Origin: Abelmoschus esculentus
Taxonomy: Eukaryota; Streptophyta; Magnoliopsida; Malvales; Malvaceae
Assembly: GCA_035048815.1 (NCBI GenBank)
Contig: JAUCBN010000037.1
Coordinates: forward strand, 11,622,001-11,686,000
Direction: 5' to 3'
DNA: 64,000 nucleotides
The notes under the pieces are model-generated. The model worked only from the letters and a program-made list of their open reading frames with translations. It searched no databases and was not told where the DNA came from. The position numbers and the translations under genes are program-made. Below, piece by piece: positions 32,928 through 45,931 of the stretch. How positions within the stretch are numbered: position 1 is the stretch's first letter; every line of letters starts with the position of its first letter.

Positions 32928-33745
32928 GAACTGTGATTACATATTACATAGCGAACCCTGTATGTCCAATACTTTTTCAGGTTTTGGGGTAAAAAAAAGG
33001 CCTTGGATAATGGAGTAGATGAGATCCAGGGGACAGGCATACACTCTCTCAATGATTCTGGTCCAAGTCCTCCACGCATCACCACACAAAAAAGCCGCAC
33101 CAAACCCAACCGTTGCTTCGGCAGATTAGCCCTAAACTTCACCCCTTTCTGACCCTGCAGGCTGCTGCAACAACCTCCTCACTGCCCGAGGCCGTCGACC
33201 TTAGATTCCATCGACCCAAAAACCGGTTCGACCCTATGTTCCTAAAACCCGATCCTTGTTGATCCGGATGTTCTTCCGCGTGCTTTGATCTTTGTTAAGT
33301 TTTATAATTTCACAATTGTATTGTTTCTTATTATCTGGTAGTTCGATGGGTCTTGGTTGGACTTAGGGTAAGAAGAGAGATCTACAGGTGTTGGTTTGAA
33401 TATTGTTTCCTTTTAAGCTTGTTGATCTTTTTCACGGCTGCCTTTTTCTTTAGATTTATTGGATGGATGAAAGGTAAATTTGGTGCTTAGTGTTGTGTCT
33501 TTATGATACTTTTAGATGTCAGTTATGGTCATCTACATTGTTTTTGAGAACTGGTGATTAGGGGTGACAGTCGCTTTGGAGTTTGGAGTCGATTTCGATC
33601 TTGTTAGATTTCTGGTTCTGGATCGTGTTGTGTAGTGCTCATACTTTTGGAATGTTTTTAGGTACATTGTTTTAGTCATTAGAAATTTTAGAGGTGAAGT
33701 GGATTGTTAAGTTATCATTGGATTTTAGAGGACTAGGAGGCACCG
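32928..33745 (+). promoter_or_regulatory. Promoter and 5' UTR region of the Tubby-like gene
   Basis: Between the Pack element and the start codon. The region from about 33040 is C-rich and transcript-like. A good donor (acttagg|gtaaga, about 33367) and an acceptor (ttggattttag|agg, about 33728) suggest a 5' UTR intron of about 360 bases ending 17 bases before the ATG. I see no certain TATA box. Exact transcription start unknown. Confidence 0.4.
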
Positions 33746-36386
33746 ATGTCATTTAAGAGCATTATCCAGGACATGAAGGGAGAGTTAGGGAGCATATCAA
33801 GAAAAGGGCTTGATGTGAAGTTTGGGTATGGCATGAGATCGAGGTCACATAGGGTAGTTCAGGATAGCTCAGTTCCAGTCGATGTGTTCAGGCAGAGCTG
33901 TTGGGCAAACATGCCGCCTGAGCTTTTGAGGGACATTTTGATGAGAATAGAGGTATCAGAGAGCACGTGGCCTCCGCGAAAGAATGTGGTTGTTTGTGCT
34001 GGTGTATGTAGGAATCGGAGAGAGATTATGAAGGAAATTGTGAAAAACCCTGAGATTTCTTGCAAGTTAACATTCCCAATTTCATTGAAGCAGGTACTAG
34101 CTGCATGCCTGTCCTTTATTCTTTTATGATAAGTGATTTTTTTTTTATTGAACTGCTTTCACTTGGTTATGTATTGACCTTAAAGTGTTTCTATTATACT
34201 CAAGAAAGACAAATCAACTGAAATAGCATCCAAAGATAAAGTATCAAGAATTGTGAACTATTCTGAACCTCCACAACATCACCTCATAAGGATAAAGTGT
34301 TAGAGCTAAGAACGTGCTGCAGTGTGCCCATGATCCCATCCCTCATAAGGAAAGACCTGGATATTGAATTAAGATTACAGGTCAGGAGATAGTTTCTTCG
34401 TCTAGGTTTCCTGTTATAGACTATCTGGAACCTCTTTCTTTAAGCTCCATTTAAGATGATCACATTATAAATGCCTACACCCTGAGAAAAAAAAAAATAT
34501 TCATTAACTTCCAACATAAATATAATAAAAATATATATTTCCCCTTTTCAATTTTCATAGTATCTATGATCTGACCATCTGATTCTCATAAAATGGCTCC
34601 CAGGCCAGCCACCAAGCTGCCTTTTGCTTGTGCAACATCTACATTTACTTCAAAAGTAAAAGTAGGTGATTACTCCACCTGGTGGGATGACTGTTCTAGT
34701 TTGTCATCTTTTTTGCCTTTTATGTTTTTTCAAGTTTGATTTGTCAGGACAATTCCCTAGCATTTACAAAATTTGTCCTAGGCCCTTGTTTGGGTTATAC
34801 TTTCTTTTCAGCTGTACTTTCATAACTGATGGTAGGTGTTGCTTATAATGTTTTAAATGAGGCGATATGTACCTTCTGCTGATTTGTTTGAATTGAGATG
34901 TGTTTTGCATTTTAGGATTGTCTTTTCTTACTCATTAGGAAGTTTATAATCTAAAGTTAGAAATACGTTGGGTACTGTTTATCATGCTGCAACAACAATT
35001 TTTAATTCTAAAGGTAGAAATTTTCCTGAAACGAATTTTGAACTTCACAGTTGCTTGGTTGTATAATTGCTTGAAAGGTACCTATCTAAGATAAAAGGAA
35101 TATGCTAGAAACTCTGTTTCTATTTGGAGCACTTTTCATTATTCATTAATCATAAGTACATGAAAAGTTTGGATATATATGTGAACAGTATTTTTTTGCT
35201 TTGCAGCCTGGTCCGCGGAACTCCCTTCTTCAGTGTTACATAAAACGTAACCGTAGCAACCAAACATATTACCTTTATCTTAGCTTGAATCAAGGTGAGC
35301 TGCTTTTATTTATTTGTGTTTCTTTTGAGGTGATTGGTGAGTGCCTTGAATCTCTTTTGGTATCTTTTCTTAGTTGTGTATGTAAAACTGTTTTGCTTCA
35401 TGTATTTACTTGGCAGCTTGCAATGATGATGGAAAGTTCCTTCTCGCCGCAAGGAAGTGCCGCCGTCCTACCTGCACAGATTATATCATCTCGTTAAATG
35501 GCAATGATGTGTCGAAAGGAAGCAGTACCTACATTGGAAAGTTGAGGTATTGTCAACTGTTTTATGATTTTTCTAATACATCATGCATCAGTCATTTCAG
35601 AAATCTAAAACTTACCTAGATTTTGTTTAACAGGTCAAACTTTTTGCGGACTAAATTCACGGTCTATGATGCACAGCCTCCAAATGCTGGAGCCAAGGTT
35701 ACTAAAAGTTCCTCCACCAGGTTAATTAATATGAAACAAGTTTCTCCACGTGTCCCTGTGGGCAACTATTCTGTAGCTCACATCTCTTATGAGTTGAATG
35801 TCCTGGGTTCTAGGTAAGGAGCCTCTGGAAATTCTCTCTCTCTTTGTCGGGGCGGTCATTGTTTAGCACCTAGTTTTTGTATGCTTACTGAAATTAACAT
35901 ATTCTGCACTATAGAGGTCCAAGGAGAATGCAGTGCGTCATGGATGCCATTTCAGCCTCTTCTATTGAGCCTGGAGGTGTGGCTCCCACACAGACTGAAT
36001 TCCTACACAGTAATCTGGATGCTTTCCCATCATTGTTGTTCTTTAGATCAAAATCAACCCGTTCAGAGAGTTTCCGATCTGGACCTTTGTCTGAGCAAAA
36101 AGATGGAATGATGGTATTGAGGAACAAGTCACCCAGGTGGCACGAACAACTCCAGTGCTGGTGTCTGAACTTTAATGGACGGGTGACAGTTGCTTCAGTA
36201 AAAAATTTCCAGCTGGTTGCATCACCAGAAAATGGAGTTTCTGGGCAGGAACATGAGAATGTCATATTACAGTTTGGCAAAGTGGGGAAGGATGTATTCA
36301 CTATGGATTATCAGTATCCAATCTCAGCTTTTCAGGCATTTGCTATATGCCTTAGTAGCTTTGACACTAAGATTGCTTGCGAGTGA
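33746..36386 (+). CDS. TLP: Tubby-like F-box protein (TLP), 5 exons
   Basis: Exons 33746-34093, 35207-35294, 35417-35546, 35634-35813 and 35915-36386, all with GT-AG introns. Together they give 1218 bases, 405 residues and a stop at 36384-36386. The N-terminus MSFKSIIQDMKGELGSISRK and the F-box (CWANMPPELLRDILMRIE) lie at residues 1-105. The tubby domain (from KLTFPISLKQPGPR at about 107) fills the rest, with YIKRNRSNQTYYLYL, RRPTCTDYIISLNG, NYSVAHISYELNVLGSRGPR, and the C-terminus YPISAFQAFAICLSSFDTK ending in IACE. Plant TLPs bind phosphoinositides at the plasma membrane through the tubby domain and ASK/SKP1 proteins through the F-box. They act in stress and ABA signalling. Odd point: the F-box reads CRNRREI, where family members have Trp before Arg-Glu. 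I do not assign a paralogue number. This is the only apparently intact host gene in the window. Confidence 0.95.
34094..35206 (+). other. Intron 1 of the Tubby-like gene
   Basis: 1113 bases, starts gtactagc and ends tttttttgctttgcag, in phase 0. T-rich, no inserted element recognised. The open stretch at 34666-34848 lies wholly in the intron and is not coding by any family match. Confidence 0.85.
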
Positions 36387-38248
36387 TATGCAAACAGGTA
36401 TACGTTTAACTTGCCTAACTTTTGGACTTTTGACAATTTGGAATATCAATATAAGCATATAAATTTTATCAATGACATTTTTATGTTCTGAATGGCGACA
36501 AATAATTAAACCAGGTTTGCAATTCGTTGGTCTTGCAAATTTCAACTTTGCTGCAACATGTTTATTAAGTAGTTGGTTAACTACATGTTTAGCCTAGAAT
36601 TCTATGTTACTAGTTGAATCTGTTGTATGATCGTGCCAAAAAAGAAAAAAGAATAGTTTACTCCACAACTTAATCTTAATCCTGAATATATTTATGGATC
36701 CTGAGTAGCTGAAGCTCCTGGTTTTGAACTGCAGGTATTGTTCGATTGCCTAATAGTTTGGTCTTGCTATGGACTTGGCATGTTCTGCTACAATGTTTTT
36801 TTTTACTTTAATGCTTACCAGTTTCACTATGAGCAGCTATGAATTAGGATCCTTTAGTCTTGTTATTTTCTGTACATATAACTGTTTTGTCTGTATTAAG
36901 AGCGAGACACGACCATCATGTTGGTTCTGTTCTTCGTTAACATGATTGTTTAGCAAAAAGAAGCTAGAAAACTGTCTGAATGGTTTTTCAAAATTGTTAA
37001 TGGAGTTTCTCTGTTGGAGACTTTTGTCCATTTTTTATGCACACTTCACCATGTTGGTTGTGTGCTTTGTTAACATGATTGTTTGGTTGTTATTCTGATA
37101 TGACATTTTTTGATAGAGATGAAAATTTTTTAATCCATCTTAAACAAAGGCGTTGAAACTACCTTATAAAATCATAATTTTACTCTCTGCTTGTTTCATT
37201 TCTTCTTCTTAGATAATTTATATTTATCCATGTACTAGGACAAAGTTATGGAAATGGATATAAAACTTATTGGATCATTGCAAATATTTGGGTTTTGTTT
37301 TGAGTAGGTTTAAGGTCCAAGAACAATAGAGGTGGGACAAATAACAACCTATGATTGAACTACTATTGGCTAGGGCGAGAACGGTTCCGGGTTTGAAACT
37401 TGTAGAGTTTAAAATTTTAGACTCGGATTTTATCTCAAATTGTACAGTTTGAGTTGGACTTGTAATTGCTTTTAAATGTTTTGAAGTTCTAAAAAATAAC
37501 ATGTGCATGAGAAAATAAAATATTTATTAGTGAAGTTAACAAATAATCATAATGTATTTTATAAATTATATAAGTTCATAAAAAGAAAAAAAATTAAAAG
37601 ATTTAACCATGATCATAAGTTAACAACATTAAAATACACAAGTTTATATAAACTATATAATATTATATATATAATTATTTAAGTATATTTATAAATTTTT
37701 TAAGTCAAGTTTAAATTAATGTAACTCTATTTATTAAGATTTTAAATCAAGCATGAATATAAATTAAACTTAAATTATATTTTAACTAAACTAAATCCGA
37801 ATAAATTGTTAATCCCCCGTAATCACTCCTATTGGCTACCTCTTCTGGCTGCAGCAGTACACCATAAATAAAACCCCTTCGTCATACTCGATGTACAGTT
37901 TATTTCCCAACCACATCTTATATATTTGAGTTTCTTTATTAAGTTAAACATTACAGAGTGTTTCAGTGTTCAAATGTCAGCCTTATCCAACTTACATATG
38001 CTTTCCTACCTAAACTTAAACTCATAAATCCCTCCAAAATCCAACATCTAACTCCTCAATTATGATCTCCAAAATTTCAAATCTTTATATTTTATATATT
38101 TTATATATTTTATATTAATAATTTAATTTTGTATCCTCTAAACACTTACCTTTAGGCCTTTACATTTTTAATATATTTTCTTGATAGTTTGCATCTCTTA
38201 TATAAAATTTTAGGTCCATCCTAAAGACAAGAAAATAAAAAAAATGTA
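36387..38248. other. 3' UTR and downstream intergenic DNA
   Basis: The 3' UTR probably covers the first few hundred bases. gcaaacag|gtatacg (about 36398) and gaactgcag|gta (36735) could be a 3' UTR intron. I see no canonical AATAAA. Beyond about 37100 the sequence is AT-rich with no gene or clear repeat. Confidence 0.4.
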
Positions 38249-38253
38249 AGAAT

Positions 38254-38840
38254 TATTGTCAAATTCTATAATCATGTATATGCTATAATACGAAAATACT
38301 ACCCCATTAAACAATCGTTAATAGATTTATGGATAATCACATTAACCAATATTCAATCGAACTAGAAAAGAAAGGAAAGAAAACTTATTGTTCTCTATTG
38401 TTGTTTGTTTCGGTGTTATTCCCCTCCTCCTCTTCACTGTTATTCGCCCTTGATGATATAGGACTGGATCAAGAAGATTATCTTTTCTCGTGAAAAAGAA
38501 GAAGAACTAGAAGAAGTCGTTGTTCTCTAGTTATGAAAAACAACATGAGTGGTTTAAAAAACTACTAAATTTTATCTTTAAGTTAATTTTCTTTAGGTAA
38601 TGGTCAAATGATCATTTTAACTCTTTTATTTTTTAAAAATTTTAAATTGACCCTTTAAATTTTATATTTAACAAGGAGTGGGGGGAAAGGGAATTTAACC
38701 CTTAATTTCAATCTCTAATCAACGCTAACCATATTTCAAAAAAAATAATAATCAATGCTAATCATCACTACGGGAACATACATCGAAATTGTCGACTTTA
38801 AGTTGCATAAACCATAATATTTATCATTAAAATTCTATCA
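38254..38840 (-). repeat. Left (3') LTR of copia F
   Basis: Starts tattgtcaaattctataatc and ends attctatca. It has about 36 extra bases near 38715-38750 relative to the right LTR. If the start is taken at the first TG, it would be 38257. Confidence 0.82.
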
Positions 38841-39527
38841 TTCTCTTAATTGTTTTATGTGACGGTTATAGTGTAATGAAACTTTTAATTTTACACTTTA
38901 ATTCATTTTTTACGTAACACATCATCCATACATGAATGAAGTTAATAGAATCACGATGGTCACAGACAAATAAGTCAATCTGATTCATTCCATGTATCAC
39001 AATTAATTTAATCCAATAGTTCTTTAAATCATTTTTTAATTATTAAAAAATACTTTAATTCTTAATATATGAAATCTTATTTCATGATCTCACTTTATTA
39101 TCAAACAAATAATCATGCATGCTTAAATAGATAACAACGATAAATGTATAAGAAACAAATGTAACCGATATCTAATAGTGTCATAACAGTAATGAGCATA
39201 AAAACTATAATGTATATACCTTACCAAAAACTCATACTACAAGGTGTCCTCTACCAAACCCTTACTATATACATGTCCCTTAAAAACTTGTATTGTTAGA
39301 ACTTTCGTTAATGGATCGCTATCATTTCATCGGTCTGTATATGCTCAATCGACATCGTCTGTTTCTACACCTCCTCCTTTACTAACAAATACTTTAAATC
39401 TATATGTTTGGTTCCTTTGCTATATTTATCATTCTTCAAGAAGAACACTACCGTGGTGTTGTCACAATAAATTTTCAATGGTCTAGATATATTGTTGACA
39501 ATTCTTAACCCTGAGATATAATTCCAT
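38841..39527 (-). pseudogene. RNase H C-terminus and 3' tail of copia F
   Basis: Minus-strand translation of 39532-39260 gives LWNYISGLRIVNNISRPLKI, then YCDNTTVVFFLKNDKYSKGT and KHIDLKYLLVKEEV, the end of copia RNase H. It continues the domain whose first part is at 42513-42998 on the other side of the nested insertion. 38841-39240 is AT-rich non-coding tail. Confidence 0.75.
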
Positions 39528-39532
39528 AAACA

Positions 39533-42507
39533 TGTTGCGTACTTTAAGACTTTGTTTAAGTGCTAATGTGTGATTGATTTGCGTGCAAGTATATACATCG
39601 AACAAGTAATAAAGTGTGTGAGTGAGATCGTTCCTACGAGGATTGGGTAGGTTATTTCAAAAATAGTTAACATACACAAAAGATAAAATAATACTTTGTA
39701 TTAATATATGCTAAAGCAATTATGCAATTGTCACCAAAATGCTTTAGCAAAATAAAAGTGTCACTAATGATGCTGGAGAGAAGTGAAGAGTGTCACCAAA
39801 ATACAGTAGAATCAAACTGATAATGGAGTAATAGATAAAGTGCACAAACACAACACAGAGAAGATATTCAAGATTAAGATAGGCTAAGCTTGTTATGGTA
39901 ATGACTTTACTATTCTCCTAAAAACTTACTGTTCCACGGGTTTAAAGTGCTCGATAGAGTTTACTAAAAATGCCTCCACTATCCCTAGTCAGAAGGCCTA
40001 ACACTCGAAAATGCTAAGGCATTACCTCCCGGTCTCAACCCTAACACTTCTAATGTCGATAAAGTGCTGCCCTTTTTAGTCGTTGAAACTCTTCCTTATC
40101 CCTAAGGTGAGTTAGGATTTTGCTCCCGCAGTAACCACATTATTCAAGTTGGTCTAGCTTTGTCTATCCCTAGATCTAAGCTTCTCGAACCCCTTAGCTA
40201 TGGTTATCTCCTGATGCTCTTACAAACCAAGGTTTAGATGAAAAAGGTGTTAGATTTCTTGAACAAAACACTAAAATAAACACTAGAAACAATAAACATT
40301 TATTTAAACAAAATAAAGATCATCCAAAACAAGCCTTAGCCATACTAAGTTAGTTCATGGCTAGGTAATGTAAACTATTCAACTTGCATCGTTTGAAATA
40401 CATTTTCAATGGTAAGAAAAAAGGTAAAGCAAAGTGAAGAGGAAGGAAGTCCCAAACGCATGTGCTGTGAAGCTTTCCTAGCTTGTCGCTCCTCCCAAAG
40501 TCGCGCAAATCCCTTGCTTGAAGCTCTCCAACAATGGTGACTTAGCTTGAGGTTGAAGACGAAGGAAAGTGGCCTCCTTTCTTCTTTCTTATTCCTCGTG
40601 CTCTCTTAAAGTTCTCTCCTTTTTGTGGCTCTTTTAGCTACTGATTTTGCTCTTCTCTTGCTTCGCACAATTCTTGAAGGAGGCTCGCCCTTGTATTTAT
40701 AGGAAGCTTCTAGGGTTTTGTGCCCTAACGGTGCTAAGGAATATTCCCTGACAATTGCTGCAGAAAATGGCAGCAAAATACAGGTCTGCAGGTGCGGTGC
40801 AACGTCTGCAGAGGAGGTGCATCTGGCCTGAAAAAACGCGTGAGGACAGTGGGTTGTAGGTGTGTCATTTCTGCTGTGCTATTTTATCCGCCCACAATGC
40901 TGTAGCAACTTGAAGTCCGATCCAACACTTTAAAAATATGCTACAACATCTCTTCCAATCTTTCAACTTTGCCCCAACAATCTGCACATCATCACCAAGA
41001 AAATACCCTTCCAAGCAACATCTTTAAAAATAAAAGAGAAAAGAGAAAATAAAAATGAAAATTGATAAGTGCTCAACACACTATCACTTTTTACACCTTT
41101 TGTTGGCATTAATCACTGAATTTACACCCACTTGGACCAATGCATGAACTCAATGTGATATATTTAGAAGATAAGCTCATAAAGATAATATTTATAGAAA
41201 AGGCACGTTTTACAGCATTTTTATATCTGTGTAGGAGAACCAATGCCGCGACAGCGACAAGGCCGAGGCAGGACCTGATGCCGAGGCAGCATCAGAAAGA
41301 CAGGAAGCAAGACTGTAGGCGATAGAAAGATAAAAATCCAAGGGACGTGTCTGGACTTAAAGCCCATGAATCGGAGCTGGCTAGCATGAGGAAAAGCCCA
41401 AGAAAAGACTACGCGGGAAATCCCCCTTAGCCGAATCAAACTTGGAAATATTTTAATTATGTACTTGACTTGTTCCCTACTCCAAGTTGTATTCTACTTA
41501 GGAAAGGTTTGACCTAGGTCTAGCCTATATAAGGACCTAGCCACCCAATGTATTAATACGGAATACCTAGGGAGAGAGAGCCGAATTCTATACTTGTCTT
41601 CTTTCTCTCCATTATGTTCTAAACCTTCTTAGGGATTAGGTGAAGGTTGCCGAGTATATGTGAGAGGAGATTGTACTTTGTCTTTGATTCAATGCAATAA
41701 AAGTATCAAGGTTTGCTTATCCTTTGTTATTCCTTGTTCTCGCATTCAAGCCCGGGAGGGAAGTTTGTGAGTCATCCATTTATCTAAGCTCGGGAGAGTT
41801 AGATTCACGAAAGGGGTAAGTACGGTGTTTCAATCGCGAAATACTAACTCGGCCTAGGGATAGGTTAAGAGTTTCAGCGGCTAAAAGAAGTGTGAGATTG
41901 GTTGGTGAGTATAATTGGTTCACGTCGGGAGGTATCATCAAGGACTAGTCATCAACAACACTCTGACTTAGGGATAAGCGGAGTCATTCAAGGACACTTT
42001 GCCGAACTTTGGTAAAGTCCAATCACGAGCAAGGGATTGCCGCGGCGGACGAGTATCGTCGCTGCCAAGGCAGTAAACTGCAGTGCTGCCGAGGCAGTGA
42101 TATAAGATTGCATTGAGCAGAGACAAGTCAATCAAATCCACAATACAACGCAACTGGATCTTGACCCATCTTTCTCTATTATTAAATCTCTTTATTTTTG
42201 TTTAGCTATTTTAGTTTAGATAAACCAACTCAAATCACTTGTGTTTTTACTTTTCTATAGAACAAGAAGGTGAAGAAGACATATTAAGTGTACTAGTCCC
42301 TTTGGAGACGATAATCCGATAATTACTTATCACTTATTACTTTCGATGTGTTCACTTGCACTAAACGCGCACTTTTGACACGCGGCAAAAACCTATTCTA
42401 AATGCAAATGCACATGAAATGCAACTAAATGCAATGCAAATGAACTTGAGATCAAACAAAACCTTAAGTAAAAGGATATAAATCATACGCTTTTTAGAGC
42501 GTTAACA
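39533..42507 (-). mobile_element. Solo LTR B inside copia F RNase H
   Basis: Ends tgttgcgtac... and ...agcgttaaca, flanked by a perfect duplication aaaca (39528-39532 and 42508-42512). Without the nested solo LTR it is about 1650 bases. No ORF or primer site. Near its left end, gcaagtatatacatcgaacaag and gagatcgttcctacgaggattgg parallel the left ends of family A LTRs, so it is probably a distant Athila/Tat LTR in the minus direction. Confidence 0.85.
41063..42387 (+). mobile_element. Family A solo LTR (A3) inside solo LTR B
   Basis: 1325 bases, tgataagtgctcaacac... to ...ttgacacgcggca, the same length and ends as A1/A2 but in the plus direction. TATA box at 41524-41533. Flanks are aaaat (left) and aaaac (right), a duplication with one difference. 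The tRNA-Asp primer site does not follow, so it is a solo LTR. It carries more substitutions than A1 and A2. Confidence 0.88.
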
Positions 42508-43540
42508 AAACACAATCCTTGAATCATGGCCTCGAAGCATACCACAAATTCAGCCTCCATAGTACAAGTAACAATAACAAATTGCTTACTACTCTTCCAT
42601 GAAATTGCTCCTCTAGCCAACAGGAACACATAGCCGAAAGTAGATTTTCTCGTATCAACACATTCGACATAATCTAAGTCTAAATAACCTATAACCTCCA
42701 GGTTACTCGATTTCGTAAACGTGAACATAAGGTTTTGGGTTCTTTGTAAATACCTTAATACATTCTTTGCAGCTTTCCAATGATTTATATCAAGATTCGA
42801 CTGATATCGAACAATCATACCAACAACATAATTGATACCTGGTCGAGTACATGTCATGGCATACATTAAGCTCCTAAACAATGAAGCATAAAGAATCTTG
42901 TTCATATCCTTACGTTCTAATTCATTTTTAGGACACTGTGAGTTGTTGAACTTTTTTCCTTTATGAATTGGAACTAGACTAGGCTGGCTGTTTTCCATTC
43001 TGAATCTTTCTAGAACTTTTCCGATATAATTTTTCTGAGAAAGTTCTAAAAATCCTTGTGATCTATCACGAAATATTTATATTCCTATCACATAGTATGC
43101 TTCTCCTATATCTTTTATTTCAAAGTTCTCAGAAAGAAAACTCTTTACATCGTGCAACAAACCAAGATCATTCGCGGCTAGTAAGATATCGTCGACATAA
43201 AGAACTAGAATTGTAAACTTGCTCCCACTAACCTTCATGCAATTACACTTATCAACAGTGCTCTCTAAAAATCCATATGATAGAATAATATCATTAAACT
43301 TTAAGTACCATTGTCTAGAAGCTTATTTTAATTCATGAATTAACTTTCTTAACCTACACACCATGTTTTCCTTTCCTATGGCTTCAAAACCCTTAAGTTG
43401 TGCTATATATACTTCCTCTTCAAATTTCCCATTTAGAAAAGCGGTCTTTACATCCATTTGATGAAGCTCCAAATCATAATGGGTCACCAATTCCATAACA
43501 ATACTCAAAAAGTCCTTTGACACTAGAGAGAACGTCTCTT
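42483..43540 (-). pseudogene. Reverse transcriptase and RNase H (first part) of copia F
   Basis: RT: LELHQMDVKTAFLNGKFEEE (43470-43410) and a YVDD catalytic box at about 43188-43199. Then NYIGKVLERF-type sequence and MENSQPSLVPIHKGKKF (42998 on), leading into RNase H with YASLFRSLMYAMTCTRPGI, VLRYLQRTQNLMFTF, EVIGYLDLDYVECVDTRKST and SWKSSKQFVIVTCTMEAEFV. The true domain ends at about 42513. The last residues of the open frame (42507-42483) come from the inserted LTR. Confidence 0.88.
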
Positions 43541-45600
43541 TATAATCATTGTCATCCTTCTGAGTAAAACCTTTGGCTACAAGTCTAGCCTGATACCTTT
43601 TGATATTACCTTTTGAGTCACGTTTGGTCTTAAAGACCCACTTACAGCAGAACTTTTTATACTCTGTAGGTAAACCTACAAGTTCCAGACTTGATTCTTA
43701 TCCATTGATTCTAATTCATATTTCATGGAATTGTTACTTTCTTGGCTTCTTGGAAAGAGACTAGATCCTTATCATTAGTCAAGTCACATTCATGTTCAAG
43801 TGAATAAATCATATAATCATAAAAAATAGCAGATTTACGCTCCCTTATAGATCTTCTCAACGTAACTTGTTTTGGATTCACTTAAACTTCATGAGTTTGT
43901 TTATTAGCCGTTATTTCATTGTTAGCGTCAATATCAAGTGGGATTGGATCTCTTACTTCTTCTTATTGTTATTCTTGTCTATTATTATGCTGCAATATTA
44001 CAATGGGAATTATAGCAACATTTGTAGACTTTGGTATTGTCTGTTCTACCACAGTCTCTCTAATATCTCACTTTTTGTGTTTCATCACTAACATCTTCAT
44101 TCTCAATGAGACAAGAATTTTCAGACTCAATTATTCTTGTGTTATGGTTAGGACAATAGAATTTGTACCCCTTTGATTTTTCGGGATATCCTAAGAAGAA
44201 TCCACTAATGGTTCTATAATCTAATTTTCTTTCATGTGGATTATACATTCTCACTTCTGCTGGACAACCCCAAACGTGTAAGTGCCTCAAACTAGGTTTT
44301 CTTCTTGTCCACAGTTCATAAGGAGTCTTAAGAACTGATTTACTAGGAACCCTATTGAGTAAGTACGCAGTTGTCTGTAATGCATACATTCACAAAGAGA
44401 TAGGCACAAAGCTTTTACACAACATACTTCTATCTAACAATATCCATAAGAGTACGATTTCGCCTTTTTGCTACATTATTTTGTTGTGGTGTACCAGACA
44501 TTGTGTATTATGCACATATGTTTTTACTTTCAAGGAATTTCGCAAAAGGACCAGAATATTTTCAACCTTTAGTAGTCCTGCCATAATATTCATCACCTCT
44601 ATCAGATCTGATTATCTTAACCTTTCGATCTATTTTTCTCTCAACTTCAATGACAAAAATTTCCAAAACATTCATTGCTTGATATTTTTCAGACAATAGA
44701 TACAGGTAACAATACCTAAAATAATTATCTATAAAAGTGATGAAATACCTTTCACCATTTCCAGGATGCAACATCAAATGGGCCACATATGTCAGTGTGT
44801 ATTAATTCAAGCAATTATGCAGCTCTAGTGGCAGGCTTCTTCACTATATGTTTAGTTTTCTTACCTTTAATGCAATCAAAACGTACATCATTCGTCAGTA
44901 AAATTCAATCGAGGCAAAATTTCATTCTTTACCAGCCTCATTATCCTTTCTTTGGATATATAACCTAATATATTATGCCATAGAGATGAAGAATGTTCAC
45001 TTACAGTACTACATTTCATACCATAATTGCATTCAACATAAAATAGAGAATCAGAAAACTTTTCATCAAGATTGAAACGATATAAATTATCAAACAAAGT
45101 ATCACTATCATAAATGTACTTATGTTTAAACAAAGAAAAGTTGTTATGTCCAATCTTAAATTCAAATTTTAAACAATCTAACTTAGAAACTAAACTAAAT
45201 TCCTCGCACACTCAGGAAAATAAAGGCAACCTTATAAATCCATGTTATTTTCGTTATCTAGGACTACTCTGTAATTGTCAATACCCTCAATACGCGTCTT
45301 TATTTTATTTCCCATATAAAGAAAATTTTTTATTTCTTGTTTGGTTTGATCGTACTGAATCCCTGAGGAATAAAAGAAACATAAGTTATAGTACCACTAT
45401 CAAGCCACCAAGTATTTTTAGACACCTCAAGTAAATTTGATTCAAAATGTACAAAAATATAATGCATACATCTCTTCTCGAACCAGGCTCTCCTCTTGAG
45501 ATTGTCCCTCTTTAAATATCCAATTTTATTGCAGAAAAAACACTTCTGCAGCTTCTGGATTGATCCCTCTATTACTTTCATAGAACTTTTTTTATTCTTG
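43541..45600 (-). pseudogene. Zinc knuckle, protease and integrase of copia F
   Basis: In minus-strand order: a worn knuckle CFFCNKIGYLKRDN (45540; His and last Cys changed), protease WWLDSGTITYVS (45405; DSG kept), gag-pre-integrase LWHNILGYISKERIMRLVKN (44980), integrase core with FITFIDNYFRYCYLYLL (44740) and IIRSDRGDEYYG (44600), and the later part with TAYLLNRVPSKSVLKTPYEL, LRHLHVWGCPAEV and FFLGYPEKSKGYKFYCP (44370-44160). Several frameshifts and stops separate these blocks. Confidence 0.88.
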
Positions 45601-45840
45601 TTTGGCTCGTTACTGTTTGTTGCTTGAGATAATCAAATGGACCCTCATAGAACTAGCTATTCATGATCATAATTGTTCATTCTAATCCTTCATTGTCATT
45701 AGAACTTGCTTCGCTAGCTCCCTTCTGCTCCCTCCAATATATGTCCCTTTTCTATTATAAAGATTATGATTATACTTAACATCGCCTTTATTAATGAGCA
45801 ATTAAACATATGTAAATTGTGATTCAATCTTACAAATTGG

Positions 45841-45854
45841 GTCACTTTGGTGAC
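45841..45854. other. GTCAC-TTTG-GTGAC hairpin in copia F leader
   Basis: Perfect inverted repeat 60 to 70 bases from the primer site. Same 14-mer as at 22085-22098 in copia E. Confidence 0.5.
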
Positions 45855-45931
45855 TAACAAACTTCTTTTAAATTTAAATCACAACTTTAATAAAGTAACG
45901 TAAAACCCATAAACCTAGCTCTGATATCAAT

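Noticed and set aside
32924..33142. Minus-strand 72-residue ORF upstream of the Tubby-like gene
   Set aside because: No family resemblance. It falls in the likely 5' UTR/promoter of the plus-strand gene.
33859..34065. Minus-strand ORF over exon 1 of the Tubby-like gene, also 35909-36301
   Set aside because: Antisense shadows of well-supported exons.
36387..38250. A second host gene downstream of the Tubby-like gene
   Set aside because: Only short, unrelated open stretches (for example 36837-37031, 37275-37508) with no domain or splice pattern.
39244..39486. Plus-strand 80-residue ORF
   Set aside because: Antisense to the copia F RNase H C-terminus, which reads clearly on the minus strand.
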